From Christensenella sp. UBA4636 (lineage in GTDB: Bacteria; Bacillota; Clostridia; Christensenellales; Borkfalkiaceae), in NCBI GenBank assembly GCA_002405915.1, contig DHMS01000026.1:1-45309 (forward strand): 45,309 nucleotides of DNA, read 5' to 3'. Numbering within the stretch: the first letter of the stretch is position 1; the number at the start of each line of letters is the position of its first letter. Shown one piece after another: positions 7,263 to 15,133 of this stretch. The notes under the pieces were generated by a model. That model was not told the DNA's origin. It saw only the letters and a list, made by a program, of their open reading frames with translations, and did not search any database. Made by a program: the position numbers and the translations under genes.

Positions 7263-8240
7263 ATGTCAGACGTAAGACCTGCCGATATGCAGAGAATCAC
7301 AACAAAAGAACTTGCGCAAGCTTTTATAAACGAGCAGATTAGCAAGTTAAGAGAAGAAATAGGCGACAAAAAAGTTTTGCTTGCGCTTTCCGGCGGAGTC
7401 GATTCGTCGGTCGTAGCCGCGCTTTTAATTAAAGCCGTAGGCAAACAATTGACTTGCGTTCACGTCAACCATGGACTTTTGAGAAAGGGCGAACCGGAAC
7501 AAGTTATCAAAGTTTTCCGTGAGGAAATGGGAGCAAACCTCGTTTACGTCGACGCGGTCGACAGATTTTTGGACAAACTGAAAGGGGTTGCAGACCCCGA
7601 ACAGAAACGCAAAATCATCGGCGCGGAATTTATTCGCGTGTTCGAAGAAGAGGCGAGAAAGCTCGAAGGTATAGAATTTTTAGGTCAAGGTACCATTTAT
7701 CCCGACATTTTGGAGTCGGGCGGAGTAAAGAGCCATCACAACGTCGGCGGGCTTCCCGAAGATTTACAGTTTAGGCTCGTCGAACCGCTCAAACTTTTAT
7801 TTAAAGACGAAGTGCGCGTAGTCGGCAGAGAGTTGGGCTTGCCCTCTTCTATGGTCGACCGTCAGCCGTTCCCCGGTCCGGGACTCGGCGTTCGTTGCGT
7901 CGGCGCAATCACCCGCGACAGGCTCGAAGCCGTCCGCGAGTCGGACGCTATATTGCGTGAGGAATTTGCTTCGGCGGGTCTTGCGGGTAAAGTATGGCAG
8001 TACTTTACCGTCGTTCCCGATTTCCGTTCCACCGGCGTGAAAGACGGCAAAAGGACCTTTGAATGGTTTGTCGTTATCCGCGCGGTAAACACCGTCGACG
8101 CTATGACGGCTACCGTCGAACCGCTCGAATTCTCGCTTTTAGAAAAGATAACGGCGCGCATCTTGTCGGAAGTAAAGAACGTAAACAGAGTTCTCTACGA
8201 CCTCTCCCCGAAGCCCGTCGCCACGATAGAGTGGGAGTAA
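7263..8240 (+). CDS. guaA: GMP synthase, ATP-pyrophosphatase subunit without glutaminase domain
   Basis: The enzyme adenylates XMP and aminates it to GMP in purine synthesis. This 325-residue protein has the ATP-PPase P-loop SGGVDSS (43-49), the conserved HVNHGLLRKGE, and the C-terminal GMP-synthase dimerisation domain (RQPFPGPGLGVR to the end, NRVLYDLSPKPVATIEWE). Bacterial GuaA is normally about 510-530 residues because a class I glutamine amidotransferase domain precedes this part; here it is absent. The start at 7263 is set by GGAGGG at 7251-7256, and no amidotransferase remnant is seen upstream. Either the glutaminase is a separate gene, as in archaea, or the enzyme uses free ammonia. 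Confidence 0.93.
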   Translation: MSDVRPADMQRITTKELAQAFINEQISKLREEIGDKKVLLALSGGVDSSVVAALLIKAVGKQLTCVHVNHGLLRKGEPEQVIKVFREEMGANLVYVDAVDRFLDKLKGVADPEQKRKIIGAEFIRVFEEEARKLEGIEFLGQGTIYPDILESGGVKSHHNVGGLPEDLQFRLVEPLKLLFKDEVRVVGRELGLPSSMVDRQPFPGPGLGVRCVGAITRDRLEAVRESDAILREEFASAGLAGKVWQYFTVVPDFRSTGVKDGKRTFEWFVVIRAVNTVDAMTATVEPLEFSLLEKITARILSEVKNVNRVLYDLSPKPVATIEWE

Positions 8241-8241
8241 T

Positions 8242-8266
8242 AAGTTGCGCTATAAGTCGATTAAAT
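8242..8266 (+). repeat. 3'-end repeat element, copy 3
   Basis: AAGTTGCG followed by CTATAAGTCGATTAAAT, beginning two bases after the guaA stop codon and in the same orientation. Confidence 0.8.
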
Positions 8267-8293
8267 AGGTATTTTACATAAAGAAACGTATGC

Positions 8294-8320
8294 CCTCGGC
8301 GGAAAAAATTCCCGCCGAGG
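8294..8320. terminator. Bidirectional terminator between guaA and the 8341 gene
   Basis: Perfect nine-base arms CCTCGGCGG and CCGCCGAGG with a nine-base AT-rich loop. T-rich sequence follows on the plus strand. The genes on both sides converge on it. Confidence 0.8.
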
Positions 8321-8340
8321 TTGCGCTTTCTTTTTCGTTT

Positions 8341-8850
8341 TTAATCGAGCTTTTTTGTCGCTGCCGTTTCTGCGTTTGCTACCGACGAGGCGGCGTCGAT
8401 TTTGAGGGAGAGGGCGGCGTGGCGGCGGAGCATGTCTTCGACCGTTTCTCGCTTGGTTTTTCCCGTTTTTAACGTGGGCGGGGCGGCGGAAAATGTTGCC
8501 GCACTGCTTTGCTCGGCTTCTGCGTTTTGACTTGCTTGCACGCTTTCGCGACCTGTTCCCATACCTTGCCGACCTATAACCGAGGCTTGCCGCCCCGTTC
8601 CGGAGCTTTGTCGACTTGTTCCCGCGCTTTGCCACGCGGGCGCGCCTATCCCGGGCGCACCTATACCTACGCCTTGCCCCATATACGTCGGCGCATTTTG
8701 CCCCATAGACATACTTTGCCCCGCGGACAAATTCTGCCCCGCCGTTCTTTGCGCTGCGTTCGCGTTTTCGTTTTCTCCCGCGTTCCCGCTTTGGGACGCG
8801 CCGCTTGCGACCGCCGCGCCTATTTTGCCGAGAAGTTCGATAAAATTCAT
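8341..8850 (-). CDS. Low-complexity Gly/Gln/Ser/Ala-rich protein of unknown function
   Basis: The 169-residue protein starts behind a good ribosome-binding site (AAGGAG, nine bases away) and ends at a terminator, so it is probably real. It begins with a short hydrophobic segment (NFIELLGKIGAAVASGAS). About 90 residues follow that are dominated by Gly, Gln, Ser, Ala and Thr, with degenerate repeats of the forms GQN, MGQ, GTGRQ and IGAPG. It ends in a charged region (TLKTGKTKRETVEDMLRRH) that could form a helix. There is no cysteine, no clear signal peptide and no known domain. The minus strand shows other long open frames here because of base composition; this frame has the ribosome-binding site. 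Confidence 0.6.
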   Translation of the reverse strand: MNFIELLGKIGAAVASGASQSGNAGENENANAAQRTAGQNLSAGQSMSMGQNAPTYMGQGVGIGAPGIGAPAWQSAGTSRQSSGTGRQASVIGRQGMGTGRESVQASQNAEAEQSSAATFSAAPPTLKTGKTKRETVEDMLRRHAALSLKIDAASSVANAETAATKKLD

Positions 8851-8969
8851 GTTCGCGTTCTCCTTGATGAAAACATAGTAAAAAGCCCGATTTCGGCATG
8901 AAAAAGGGTTAGAAAAATAAAAAATCGATATTTTAGTGCCGAATAAAAGAAAATTAAGCGGTAAAACGC

Positions 8970-8998
8970 TTGAAAAACTATCGATTATAGTATATAAT
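8970..8998 (+). promoter_or_regulatory. Promoter of the 9136 lipoprotein gene
   Basis: TTGAAA (8970-8975), 17 bases and perfect TATAAT (8993-8998). It is followed by a leader of about 135 bases that contains no other recognisable signal. Confidence 0.75.
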
Positions 8999-9135
8999 AA
9001 ACTGTACTTGAAGTATTCTGCAATATTTATATGCGGAAAGGTATCCCTTTATACCCTTGTGCGGGGTTGCCGCTTTATACTTTGAGTGCAGCAAGAAATT
9101 TTGCGCCTTTTAAAAGGCGTTTAAAGGAGCAATTC

Positions 9136-10767
9136 ATGAAAAAGCTTATCTGTTTACTTCTTACCGTGCTTATGCTCGTTTCTTTGACGGCTTGCGCGGG
9201 CGGCTGGAAATCGACCGTTACCGATTACGAAGCGGGTACGGTTTCTAATAACGGCGGTTATGCCGTCGTTAAGGGCGACTACGTTTATTATATAAACGGA
9301 AAAGAGGAATCGACCGCCGACAACGCTTTCGGCAAAGTAGTCAAAGGCGCGCTCGTTCGCACTAAAGTAGCCGACCTTGCGACTGCGGCGAAAGCAACCA
9401 AAGACACGGAAAAAGTAAAGAGCGAAATAGTTATCCCCAAACTTATTTACACCGATTACAGGGACAACGGCAGCGGCTTTTACATTTTCGGCAACTACGT
9501 TTATTACGTAACGCCGTCGACCGAACTCAACAAGAAAGGCGAAGTACAAAACACCGTAGCCGAATTCACGAGAACCCGCCTCGACGGTACCGACACCAAA
9601 GTCATCGCTACCGCCGAAGGTCTTTCCACGCCGTTCAGATTCGTCGAAGGCGAAGATAAAAAGGTTTACCTCACAATCTACACGACGAATTCCGACGATA
9701 AGAACGTGCTTATCACTTACGACGACGACGGCAAGAAAGTAAGCGAAAGCGAAGCCGTTTCTTCCTACGTCTTCTCCACCGACAACGCCGCTAAGTACGC
9801 GTTCTATGAAAAGAAGCCGCACAACGAAGTTCTCGATTCCGACGAAAGCTTTAGCGAAGTTCACCGTTACTCGCTTACGGACGACAAGGACGAAATCGTT
9901 CTTTACGGCGCGGGCAAATACAGCGACAACGAAGGTATCGGCTCCACGGGCGTTACGTTCGCGTTCAGAGCTTACGTCGGCGAAAACCTCTACATGAGCG
10001 AAACTTACGTCGATACTTCCATCGTTACCGTAACCCGTTACTTTGCGGTTAAGCCCGCAACGCTCACCGCGGCGGTTACCGACGGCAAGCTTGACGTTAA
10101 AAAGGCGGTTGCCAACTACGAAGCGAGAACGCGGCTCGACAACGGCAGCAGCTCCGCTTCCACGGTGTTTGCCGATACTTCCGTATACCTTGCGCCAAAC
10201 TGCATACTCTATAACGACGCAAGCTACGGCATTATGAAGTACGATTACAACGCTAAGGGCGACGACGCGAGCTTCGGCAGAATAAAGGTTTATTATAATA
10301 AGGACCTTGCGGGTTACACGTATAAGTACAACGACGGCGCGTATATGTATTACACCGACGATACTTACCTTTATCGCGTAGCCATTGCCGACCTTGTGGA
10401 CGCGGCTAACGGTTACAAGGTAATAGCCAACCCCGATACGATAAAGGTTGAAAAGCTCAACCACTATTCGAACGGCACGCTTCTCGACTGGTACAAACCC
10501 GAATTCGTAAACAACTATATGCTCCTTATCAACACCAACGACCCGTATTACGGTTACCTTTACGTCGTTGACCTTAACGAAACTAAGGAAATGGATAAGG
10601 ACGCTATGAGCGATTACGAAGATGAGCTTAACACGCTTGACAGAGAACATATCTTGGCGAAGTCCAACCGTATGATAGGCGTTATGACCGATACGGACAA
10701 GGAAGCTTTCACTAAGTATTTAGACGGCACTTATCCCGAAAAAGACAGCTCTTCGAGCGGCAACTGA
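9136..10767 (+). CDS. Large lipoprotein, beta-propeller-like (DUF5050-type)
   Basis: The 543-residue protein starts at 9136 behind AAAGGAGC. It has a lipoprotein signal peptide with lipobox LTAC at residues 17-20, so it is anchored to the outer face of the membrane. The mature part repeats short strands of the kind GDYVYYINGKEES, GNYVYYVTPSTEL, DDTYLYRVAIADL and YGYLYVVDLNETK. This repeat style is typical of DUF5050-like and other beta-propeller surface proteins of clostridia. It is rich in Tyr, Asp and Lys and ends with a Ser-rich tail. It has its own promoter and terminator. The role is unknown; sensing or binding at the cell surface is possible. Confidence 0.85.
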   Translation: MKKLICLLLTVLMLVSLTACAGGWKSTVTDYEAGTVSNNGGYAVVKGDYVYYINGKEESTADNAFGKVVKGALVRTKVADLATAAKATKDTEKVKSEIVIPKLIYTDYRDNGSGFYIFGNYVYYVTPSTELNKKGEVQNTVAEFTRTRLDGTDTKVIATAEGLSTPFRFVEGEDKKVYLTIYTTNSDDKNVLITYDDDGKKVSESEAVSSYVFSTDNAAKYAFYEKKPHNEVLDSDESFSEVHRYSLTDDKDEIVLYGAGKYSDNEGIGSTGVTFAFRAYVGENLYMSETYVDTSIVTVTRYFAVKPATLTAAVTDGKLDVKKAVANYEARTRLDNGSSSASTVFADTSVYLAPNCILYNDASYGIMKYDYNAKGDDASFGRIKVYYNKDLAGYTYKYNDGAYMYYTDDTYLYRVAIADLVDAANGYKVIANPDTIKVEKLNHYSNGTLLDWYKPEFVNNYMLLINTNDPYYGYLYVVDLNETKEMDKDAMSDYEDELNTLDREHILAKSNRMIGVMTDTDKEAFTKYLDGTYPEKDSSSSGN

Positions 10768-10785
10768 GAGAAAAATAAAAGAAGA

Positions 10786-10825
10786 AGAAAAGCAGAACGG
10801 TTTTTTCCGCCCTGCTTTTCTTTTT
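10786..10825 (+). terminator. Terminator of the lipoprotein gene
   Basis: Arms AGAAAAGCAG and CTGCTTTTCT with an inner CGG/CCG pairing and a T-rich loop, followed by TTTT. It lies 18 bases after the stop codon. Confidence 0.8.
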
Positions 10826-10925
10826 GTCCGAAACGACTTTATGCGTCCGATGGGCATGAGTGAGAGGCGTTTGACGGGAAAAACGCAGATAAGGCATTTT
10901 TTGTTTGTTTAGCTTGCCTTGCCGA

Positions 10926-10954
10926 TTGCAAGTTTAAAAAGAATGTGGTATACT
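10926..10954 (+). promoter_or_regulatory. Promoter of the rsmI operon
   Basis: TTGCAA (10926-10931), 17 bases and TATACT (10949-10954), followed by the ribosome-binding site AAAAAGG before the ATG at 11010. Confidence 0.7.
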
Positions 10955-11009
10955 TTTATATAAAGAAAGCGGCGAGTGCGTTTTCGCCGCCCCAAAAAGG
11001 ATTTTTCTT

Positions 11010-11819
11010 ATGCTATATTTTGTTTCCACCCCGATAGGCAACTTAGCCGATATGACTTACCGCGGAGTTTCCGTTTTAAACGAAGCCGACGTTATCGCTT
11101 GCGAAGATACGCGCCACACACTGCCTTTACTCAACCATTACGGCATAAAAAAACAGCTCGTTACTTATCAAAAGTTCAACGAAGCCGCCGCGAGCGAAAA
11201 GATAATCGACATGCTAAAGAGCGGCAAGACGGTAGCGGTCGTATCCGACGCGGGAACGCCGCTTTTGTCCGACCCGGGCGCATATCTCGTCAAAGCTCTT
11301 TTACGGGAAAATCTGCCGTTTACGCTCGTTCCCGGGGCTAACGCGATACTTCCCGCACTCACGCTTTCGGGGCTGAAAACCGACAGGTTTTCGTTCATCG
11401 GGTTTCTGCCCGAAAAAAATTCCGAATGCGAAGCTTTGCTTGCTTCTTACGAAGCGTTGCCGTCCACGCTCGTCTTTTACTGCGCGCCGCACGACTTAGA
11501 AAAAACCGTCGCAAGGCTTTTTAAGGCTTTCGGCGACAGAAAAGCCGTAGCCGTAAAGGAACTCACAAAACTGCACGAAACGCGTTACGAGTTTACTCTT
11601 TCGTCTTTTCCTGAAATAGACGAACGCGGGGAATTCGTTATTCTCGTAGAGGGCGGCGAGAGTAAAAAGGAACTTTCGGAACTGCCCGTAGAAGAGCATA
11701 TCGCGCTGTATCTTAGCGAGGGGCTAAGCAAAATGGAAGCCATCAAAAAGGTTGCCAAAGAGCGCGGCGTGCCTAAGAGTTCGCTCTATAAGTACACTAT
11801 CGAAAAAAGCGAGGAGTGA
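11010..11819 (+). CDS. rsmI: 16S rRNA (cytidine-1402-2'-O)-methyltransferase RsmI
   Basis: RsmI adds a 2'-O-methyl group to C1402 in the decoding centre of 16S rRNA, using SAM. The 269-residue protein matches the family from its first residues: LYFVSTPIGNLADMTYR, then ACEDTRHT, VVSDAGTPLLSDPG and LVPGANAILPAL. The last is the SAM-binding loop of the tetrapyrrole-methylase fold. The usual C-terminal helical part, ending in the sequence GVPKSSLYK, is complete. It is the first of four tightly packed genes (three bases to the next). Confidence 0.96.
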   Translation: MLYFVSTPIGNLADMTYRGVSVLNEADVIACEDTRHTLPLLNHYGIKKQLVTYQKFNEAAASEKIIDMLKSGKTVAVVSDAGTPLLSDPGAYLVKALLRENLPFTLVPGANAILPALTLSGLKTDRFSFIGFLPEKNSECEALLASYEALPSTLVFYCAPHDLEKTVARLFKAFGDRKAVAVKELTKLHETRYEFTLSSFPEIDERGEFVILVEGGESKKELSELPVEEHIALYLSEGLSKMEAIKKVAKERGVPKSSLYKYTIEKSEE

Positions 11820-11822
11820 AAA

Positions 11823-12281
11823 ATGACAAAGGTAATTTTCGTTTGTTACGGCAATATCTGCCGTTCGCCGATGGCGGAATATATTTGCAAGGATTTTGCA
11901 AAAAAAGCGGGCTATAAGCTTGTTATCGACTCAAAAGCCACTTCCGACGAAGAAGAGGGCTCGCCCGTACATTATGGCACGAGGCGAATTTTAGATAGGC
12001 TGAATATAGACTGCTCGGCGCATGTTGCGCATAAGCTCGCAAAAAGCGAATGCGACGAAGCCGACTATATAATAGGAATGGAAACCTCTAACGTTGACGG
12101 CATAAAAAGAATTGCCGGCGAAAAAAACTACGGCAAAATTTACAGACTGCTCGACTTTTCTTCCACCTCGCGCGATATCCCCGACCCGTGGTACACGCAC
12201 GACTTCGAAGCGACTTTTAAGGACATTTTAGAAGGTATTTCCGGCTTTGTCGCTTACTTGGAGCAAAGGGGTGAAGTATGA
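11823..12281 (+). CDS. Low-molecular-weight protein tyrosine phosphatase
   Basis: The 152-residue protein has the signature loop CYGNICRSP with nucleophile Cys8 and Arg14. The general acid is Asp121 in DPW. It removes phosphate from tyrosine (or possibly arginine) residues of proteins in the cytosol. Both the motif spacing and the length are normal for the family. The stop codon overlaps the next start (ATGA). The target is not indicated by the neighbours, which are an rRNA methyltransferase and a metallophosphoesterase. Confidence 0.94.
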   Translation: MTKVIFVCYGNICRSPMAEYICKDFAKKAGYKLVIDSKATSDEEEGSPVHYGTRRILDRLNIDCSAHVAHKLAKSECDEADYIIGMETSNVDGIKRIAGEKNYGKIYRLLDFSSTSRDIPDPWYTHDFEATFKDILEGISGFVAYLEQRGEV

Positions 12282-12976
12282 GAATTTTTGCGATAAGCGA
12301 TTTGCATTTGTCGACGACCGCGCCCAAGCCCATGAACATTTTCGGACCCGTCTGGACGGACCACGCCGAAAAGATAATGGCGGACTGGGAAAAAAAGGTT
12401 ACGGACGACGATATAGTGCTTATCGCGGGCGATTTAAGCTGGGCTATGCAGCTTGACGACGCGATTAAAGACTTTTCGACGTTCGCGCACTTAAAGGGCA
12501 AAAAAATCTTTATTCGCGGCAATCACGATTACTGGTGGAAAAGCGTTTCCCGCATACGCGCGGCTCTGCCCGAAAACTTTTTCGTTCTGCAAAACGACGC
12601 TATGCGCATAGGAAATCTCGTTTTAACGGGTACGCGCGGTTGGACGGTCGAGGGCGCGAACGAGTTTACGCAAGAGGACAAAAAGCTTTACTTGCGCGAA
12701 ACCGAGCGGCTTCGCCTATGCATGAACGCAGTCAATAAAATCCGCCAAGAAGGCGACAAAGCTATCGTCATGATGCACTATCCGCCCTTCAACGTGCGCC
12801 GCGAAGATTCGCTTTTCACTTCGCTTTTGGAAGTAAACAATATTAACGCCGTCGTGTACGGGCATTTGCACGGAAAAGAATGCCGCACCGATTTGAAGAT
12901 AAATAAAAACGGCATAGATTATTATCTGACTTCTTGCGACCAACTCGGCTTTAAGCTGACGGAGATTGTTTTATGA
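12278..12976 (+). CDS. Metallophosphoesterase (calcineurin-like)
   Basis: The 232-residue protein has all motifs of the two-metal phosphoesterase fold in order: SDLHLS (7-12), GDLSW, GNHDYW, HYPP and GHLHG. There is no signal peptide, so it is cytosolic. It belongs to the clostridial group often annotated simply as phosphohydrolase; the substrate is not known. It overlaps both neighbours by four bases (ATGA at each end), so all four genes are probably translated from one mRNA. The ribosome-binding site AAAGGGG lies within the preceding gene. Confidence 0.93.
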   Translation: MRIFAISDLHLSTTAPKPMNIFGPVWTDHAEKIMADWEKKVTDDDIVLIAGDLSWAMQLDDAIKDFSTFAHLKGKKIFIRGNHDYWWKSVSRIRAALPENFFVLQNDAMRIGNLVLTGTRGWTVEGANEFTQEDKKLYLRETERLRLCMNAVNKIRQEGDKAIVMMHYPPFNVRREDSLFTSLLEVNNINAVVYGHLHGKECRTDLKINKNGIDYYLTSCDQLGFKLTEIVL

Positions 12977-13842
12977 CGAGCGAATTTTACGAGAGGAGCA
13001 ACGAGCGGTTTTTAAAGCTTTTGAGTTATTATTTGAACGCCGAGGACACGCTTGTTAAAAAGCAAGCCGTCGAAGAGGTTAGCGCGTGCGGGGTTAGTCG
13101 CGAGTACGCTTTCGCGCTAATTCTTGCCGAAAGCCTCGGAGTCGATACGGACGGGGTTGACAGAGAGTTTTTCAACGAATATTTTTTGCCGAGCGTAAAG
13201 GAACTTTCGGTCGAAGATTACTATGCGGACGAATATTTTTCGCTCGTAAAGTTCGACGGCGAAAAGGCGGGCGATGCGGAGCTTACTTATATGGCCTACG
13301 CGCCCTTTCAAGGCTTCGTTCGCGACGACTTCGAATACTTTATAAACGGAAAAGTTTTGCCGCTCATAGGCTTTTTCCCGACCGAATATCGCTATCCCGC
13401 GATAAAAAAGAACGGCAGAGAGTGGATGACTCTTTTGCCGAACGAAATAAATTCGCAAATCCGCTATGTCAACGAAGCTTTCGGAAAGGTTTTGACTTAC
13501 GGCTTGGGGCTTGGCTATTACGCTCTCAAAGTCGCCCTCAAAAAAGAGGTTGAAAGCGTTACCGTCATAGATATCGACGAAGAGGTCGTTTCGCTTTTCA
13601 AAACTGAAATCTTACCGCTTTTCCCGAAAAATATCGCCGAAAAAATAAAGGTGATAAAAGCCGACGCGTTTAAGTTCGCGGAGAGTTTGAAAGACGGCTC
13701 TTTCGATTATATTTACGCCGATATCTGGCATGACGCGGCGGACGGCGTTGAGCTTTATAAAAAGTTCAAGTCGTTAGAACGTTTCTGTCCTTCCGCCCGC
13801 TACGGTTACTGGATAGAACAAACGATGAAGTATTATATGTGA
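12973..13842 (+). CDS. Spermidine synthase-like SAM-dependent protein
   Basis: The 289-residue protein has a Rossmann fold of the class I methyltransferase/spermidine synthase type in its second half: LTYGLGLGYYALKVA is the glycine-rich motif I, VTVIDIDEEVV is motif II with the ribose-binding acidic residue, and VIKADAFKFAESL and FDYIYADIWHD follow. The first 140 residues are helical and do not match a domain I know. The pattern is closer to spermine/spermidine synthases than to small-molecule methyltransferases, but the catalytic Asp of that group is not certain. It ends the four-gene operon. The substrate is unknown. Confidence 0.75.
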   Translation: MTSEFYERSNERFLKLLSYYLNAEDTLVKKQAVEEVSACGVSREYAFALILAESLGVDTDGVDREFFNEYFLPSVKELSVEDYYADEYFSLVKFDGEKAGDAELTYMAYAPFQGFVRDDFEYFINGKVLPLIGFFPTEYRYPAIKKNGREWMTLLPNEINSQIRYVNEAFGKVLTYGLGLGYYALKVALKKEVESVTVIDIDEEVVSLFKTEILPLFPKNIAEKIKVIKADAFKFAESLKDGSFDYIYADIWHDAADGVELYKKFKSLERFCPSARYGYWIEQTMKYYM

Positions 13843-13862
13843 ATATATATTGAAAAACAAAA

Positions 13863-13903
13863 AAAGAGTTCGACGTAATTAGCGACGAATTCTTTCTTTT
13901 TTT
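13863..13903 (+). terminator. Terminator of the rsmI operon
   Basis: Ten-base arms AAAGAGTTCG and CGAATTCTTT (one G-T wobble), with a run of T after the stem. The rest of the interval to 14147 is AT-rich and shows no other feature I can name. Confidence 0.75.
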
Positions 13904-14147
13904 GTGCGTTTTTCTATTGCGGTGCGCCGACCGTTTAATCATATACAGTTTGCCAGTAGGCTTTAATCCGAAAAAAATCACGCGGACTTCTTTCTTATAT
14001 ATAATATAATACCACACTATTAAAAAAATTACAATACTTTTTAAGGAAATTTAGTAAATTTGTCTATGTTTTTTGTTTAAGTTGCACAAAAATGTTTTTT
14101 TCAATAGAAAATTTATAAAAAAATTTAAAAAAAACGCGTTAAAACAC

Positions 14148-14217
14148 TTTACAACGCTAAAGCGATAAAGTATAATACGGTTGTAAAATCGCTTTAACAA
14201 ATTAAAGCGATAAAGTA
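14148..14217 (+). promoter_or_regulatory. ABC transporter promoter with three AAAGCGAT sites
   Basis: TTTACA (14148-14153), 17 bases and TATAAT (14171-14176). The sequence AAAGCGATAAAGTA occurs at 14159-14172, within the spacer and into the -10, and again at 14204-14217. An inverted copy (ATCGCTTT) is at 14188-14195. The last two make a perfect palindrome, ATCGCTTTAA-CAAA-TTAAAGCGAT (14188-14211), just after the start of transcription. This is the arrangement of a repressor operator. No known regulator consensus is recognised. Confidence 0.75.
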
Positions 14218-14269
14218 AAAATAATTGAGTCGCAAATAACGATAACATAAAAGCGGCGAGGAGTTAAAA

Positions 14270-15124
14270 ATGAAAAAATTACTTGCATTACTTTTAACGT
14301 TAGTTCTCGGTTGCACCGCGCTTTTCGCAACGGGTTGTTCAAGCAAAGAACTTACGGGGTTCGACATTGACCTTGCAAAAGCCGTTTCGGAAAAACTTGG
14401 CGTAAAAGTTACGTTTAAAGAAATTGACTGGGACGTAAAGGAAGAAGAACTCAATCAAGGCAAAATCGATTGCGTATGGAACGGCTTTACCTACACCGAG
14501 GACAGAGATAACGGCTATTATGACGAAGACAGAAAAATGCAGATAGGCGGTCTTGACTTCACGGGAATGTACATGAAAAACAAACAAGTCGCGGTAGTTA
14601 AAAAGGATAATGCCGAAGCCGCTAAATCCGCCGATTGGTTCAAAGATAAAAAAGGTTGCGCAGAAGCGACTTCCGCGGGCGAAAGCGTTATCACGGACGT
14701 TTTCAAAGCTAAGGCAAATCAACTCAGTCGCCAACTCGATATTTTTACGGGCGTTGAAGCGGGTTCGTTCGATTACGGCGTACTTGACTCCGTTATGGCT
14801 AACTACTATGTCGCAGAGGGGTACAAGGATAAACTTGCGGTTGTAGAAATCGCGGGAGTTGAAGAAGAGTTCTATTCCATAGCGTTCAAAGAGGGTAGCA
14901 ACCTCGTAGGCGTTTTCAACTATGTCCTTGCGGGGCTTTACGCAGACGGAACGGCTAAGAAAATAGCTGCAACTTACGGACTTGAAGACGTTTTGTATAA
15001 CGGTTTCGGCACGCAAGCGACCGATTACGCCTATCCTACCGACGGAGCATACAAGGCTCTCAAAGATAAAGGCGAATTGGTTATAGGCTACACGATATTC
15101 GCGCCTATCGCTTATACAAAGTAA
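14270..15124 (+). CDS. Amino-acid ABC transporter binding lipoprotein, apparently circularly permuted
   Basis: The 284-residue protein is the outer-face substrate-binding protein of a polar amino-acid transporter. It has a signal peptide with lipobox ATGC (20-23). The mature protein begins CSSKELTGFDIDLAKAV; in ordinary family members this segment follows a first strand of the form KGELVIGYTxFAPIAY. That strand is missing from the N terminus and is found as the last residues (264-284), LKDKGELVIGYTIFAPIAYTK minus its usual continuation. All other family landmarks are in the normal order: IDCVWNGFTYTEDRDN, YMKNKQVAVV, the ligand-contact region SAGES and LDSVMANYY. The start and stop are ordinary, and no frameshift is needed. 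The permease and ATPase genes follow. The likely ligand is a polar amino acid. Confidence 0.92.
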   Translation: MKKLLALLLTLVLGCTALFATGCSSKELTGFDIDLAKAVSEKLGVKVTFKEIDWDVKEEELNQGKIDCVWNGFTYTEDRDNGYYDEDRKMQIGGLDFTGMYMKNKQVAVVKKDNAEAAKSADWFKDKKGCAEATSAGESVITDVFKAKANQLSRQLDIFTGVEAGSFDYGVLDSVMANYYVAEGYKDKLAVVEIAGVEEEFYSIAFKEGSNLVGVFNYVLAGLYADGTAKKIAATYGLEDVLYNGFGTQATDYAYPTDGAYKALKDKGELVIGYTIFAPIAYTK

Positions 15125-15133
15125 GGGTTTGAG

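Noticed and set aside
8261..8899. Arg-rich 212-codon minus-strand frame over the low-complexity gene
   Set aside because: Its composition is that of an out-of-frame reading; the competing frame at 8341-8850 has a ribosome-binding site and ends at the terminator.
9154..10650. A 498-codon open frame on the minus strand
   Set aside because: It lies opposite the lipoprotein gene, has no ribosome-binding site and shows only the Val/Arg-rich composition produced by reading this codon usage backwards.
13904..14147. Possible small gene or RNA in the AT-rich interval before the ABC operon
   Set aside because: Short open frames here lack ribosome-binding sites and no stable RNA fold stands out by eye.
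14339..15016. 225-codon minus-strand frame inside the binding-protein gene
   Set aside because: Antisense to a well-supported gene; no start signal.
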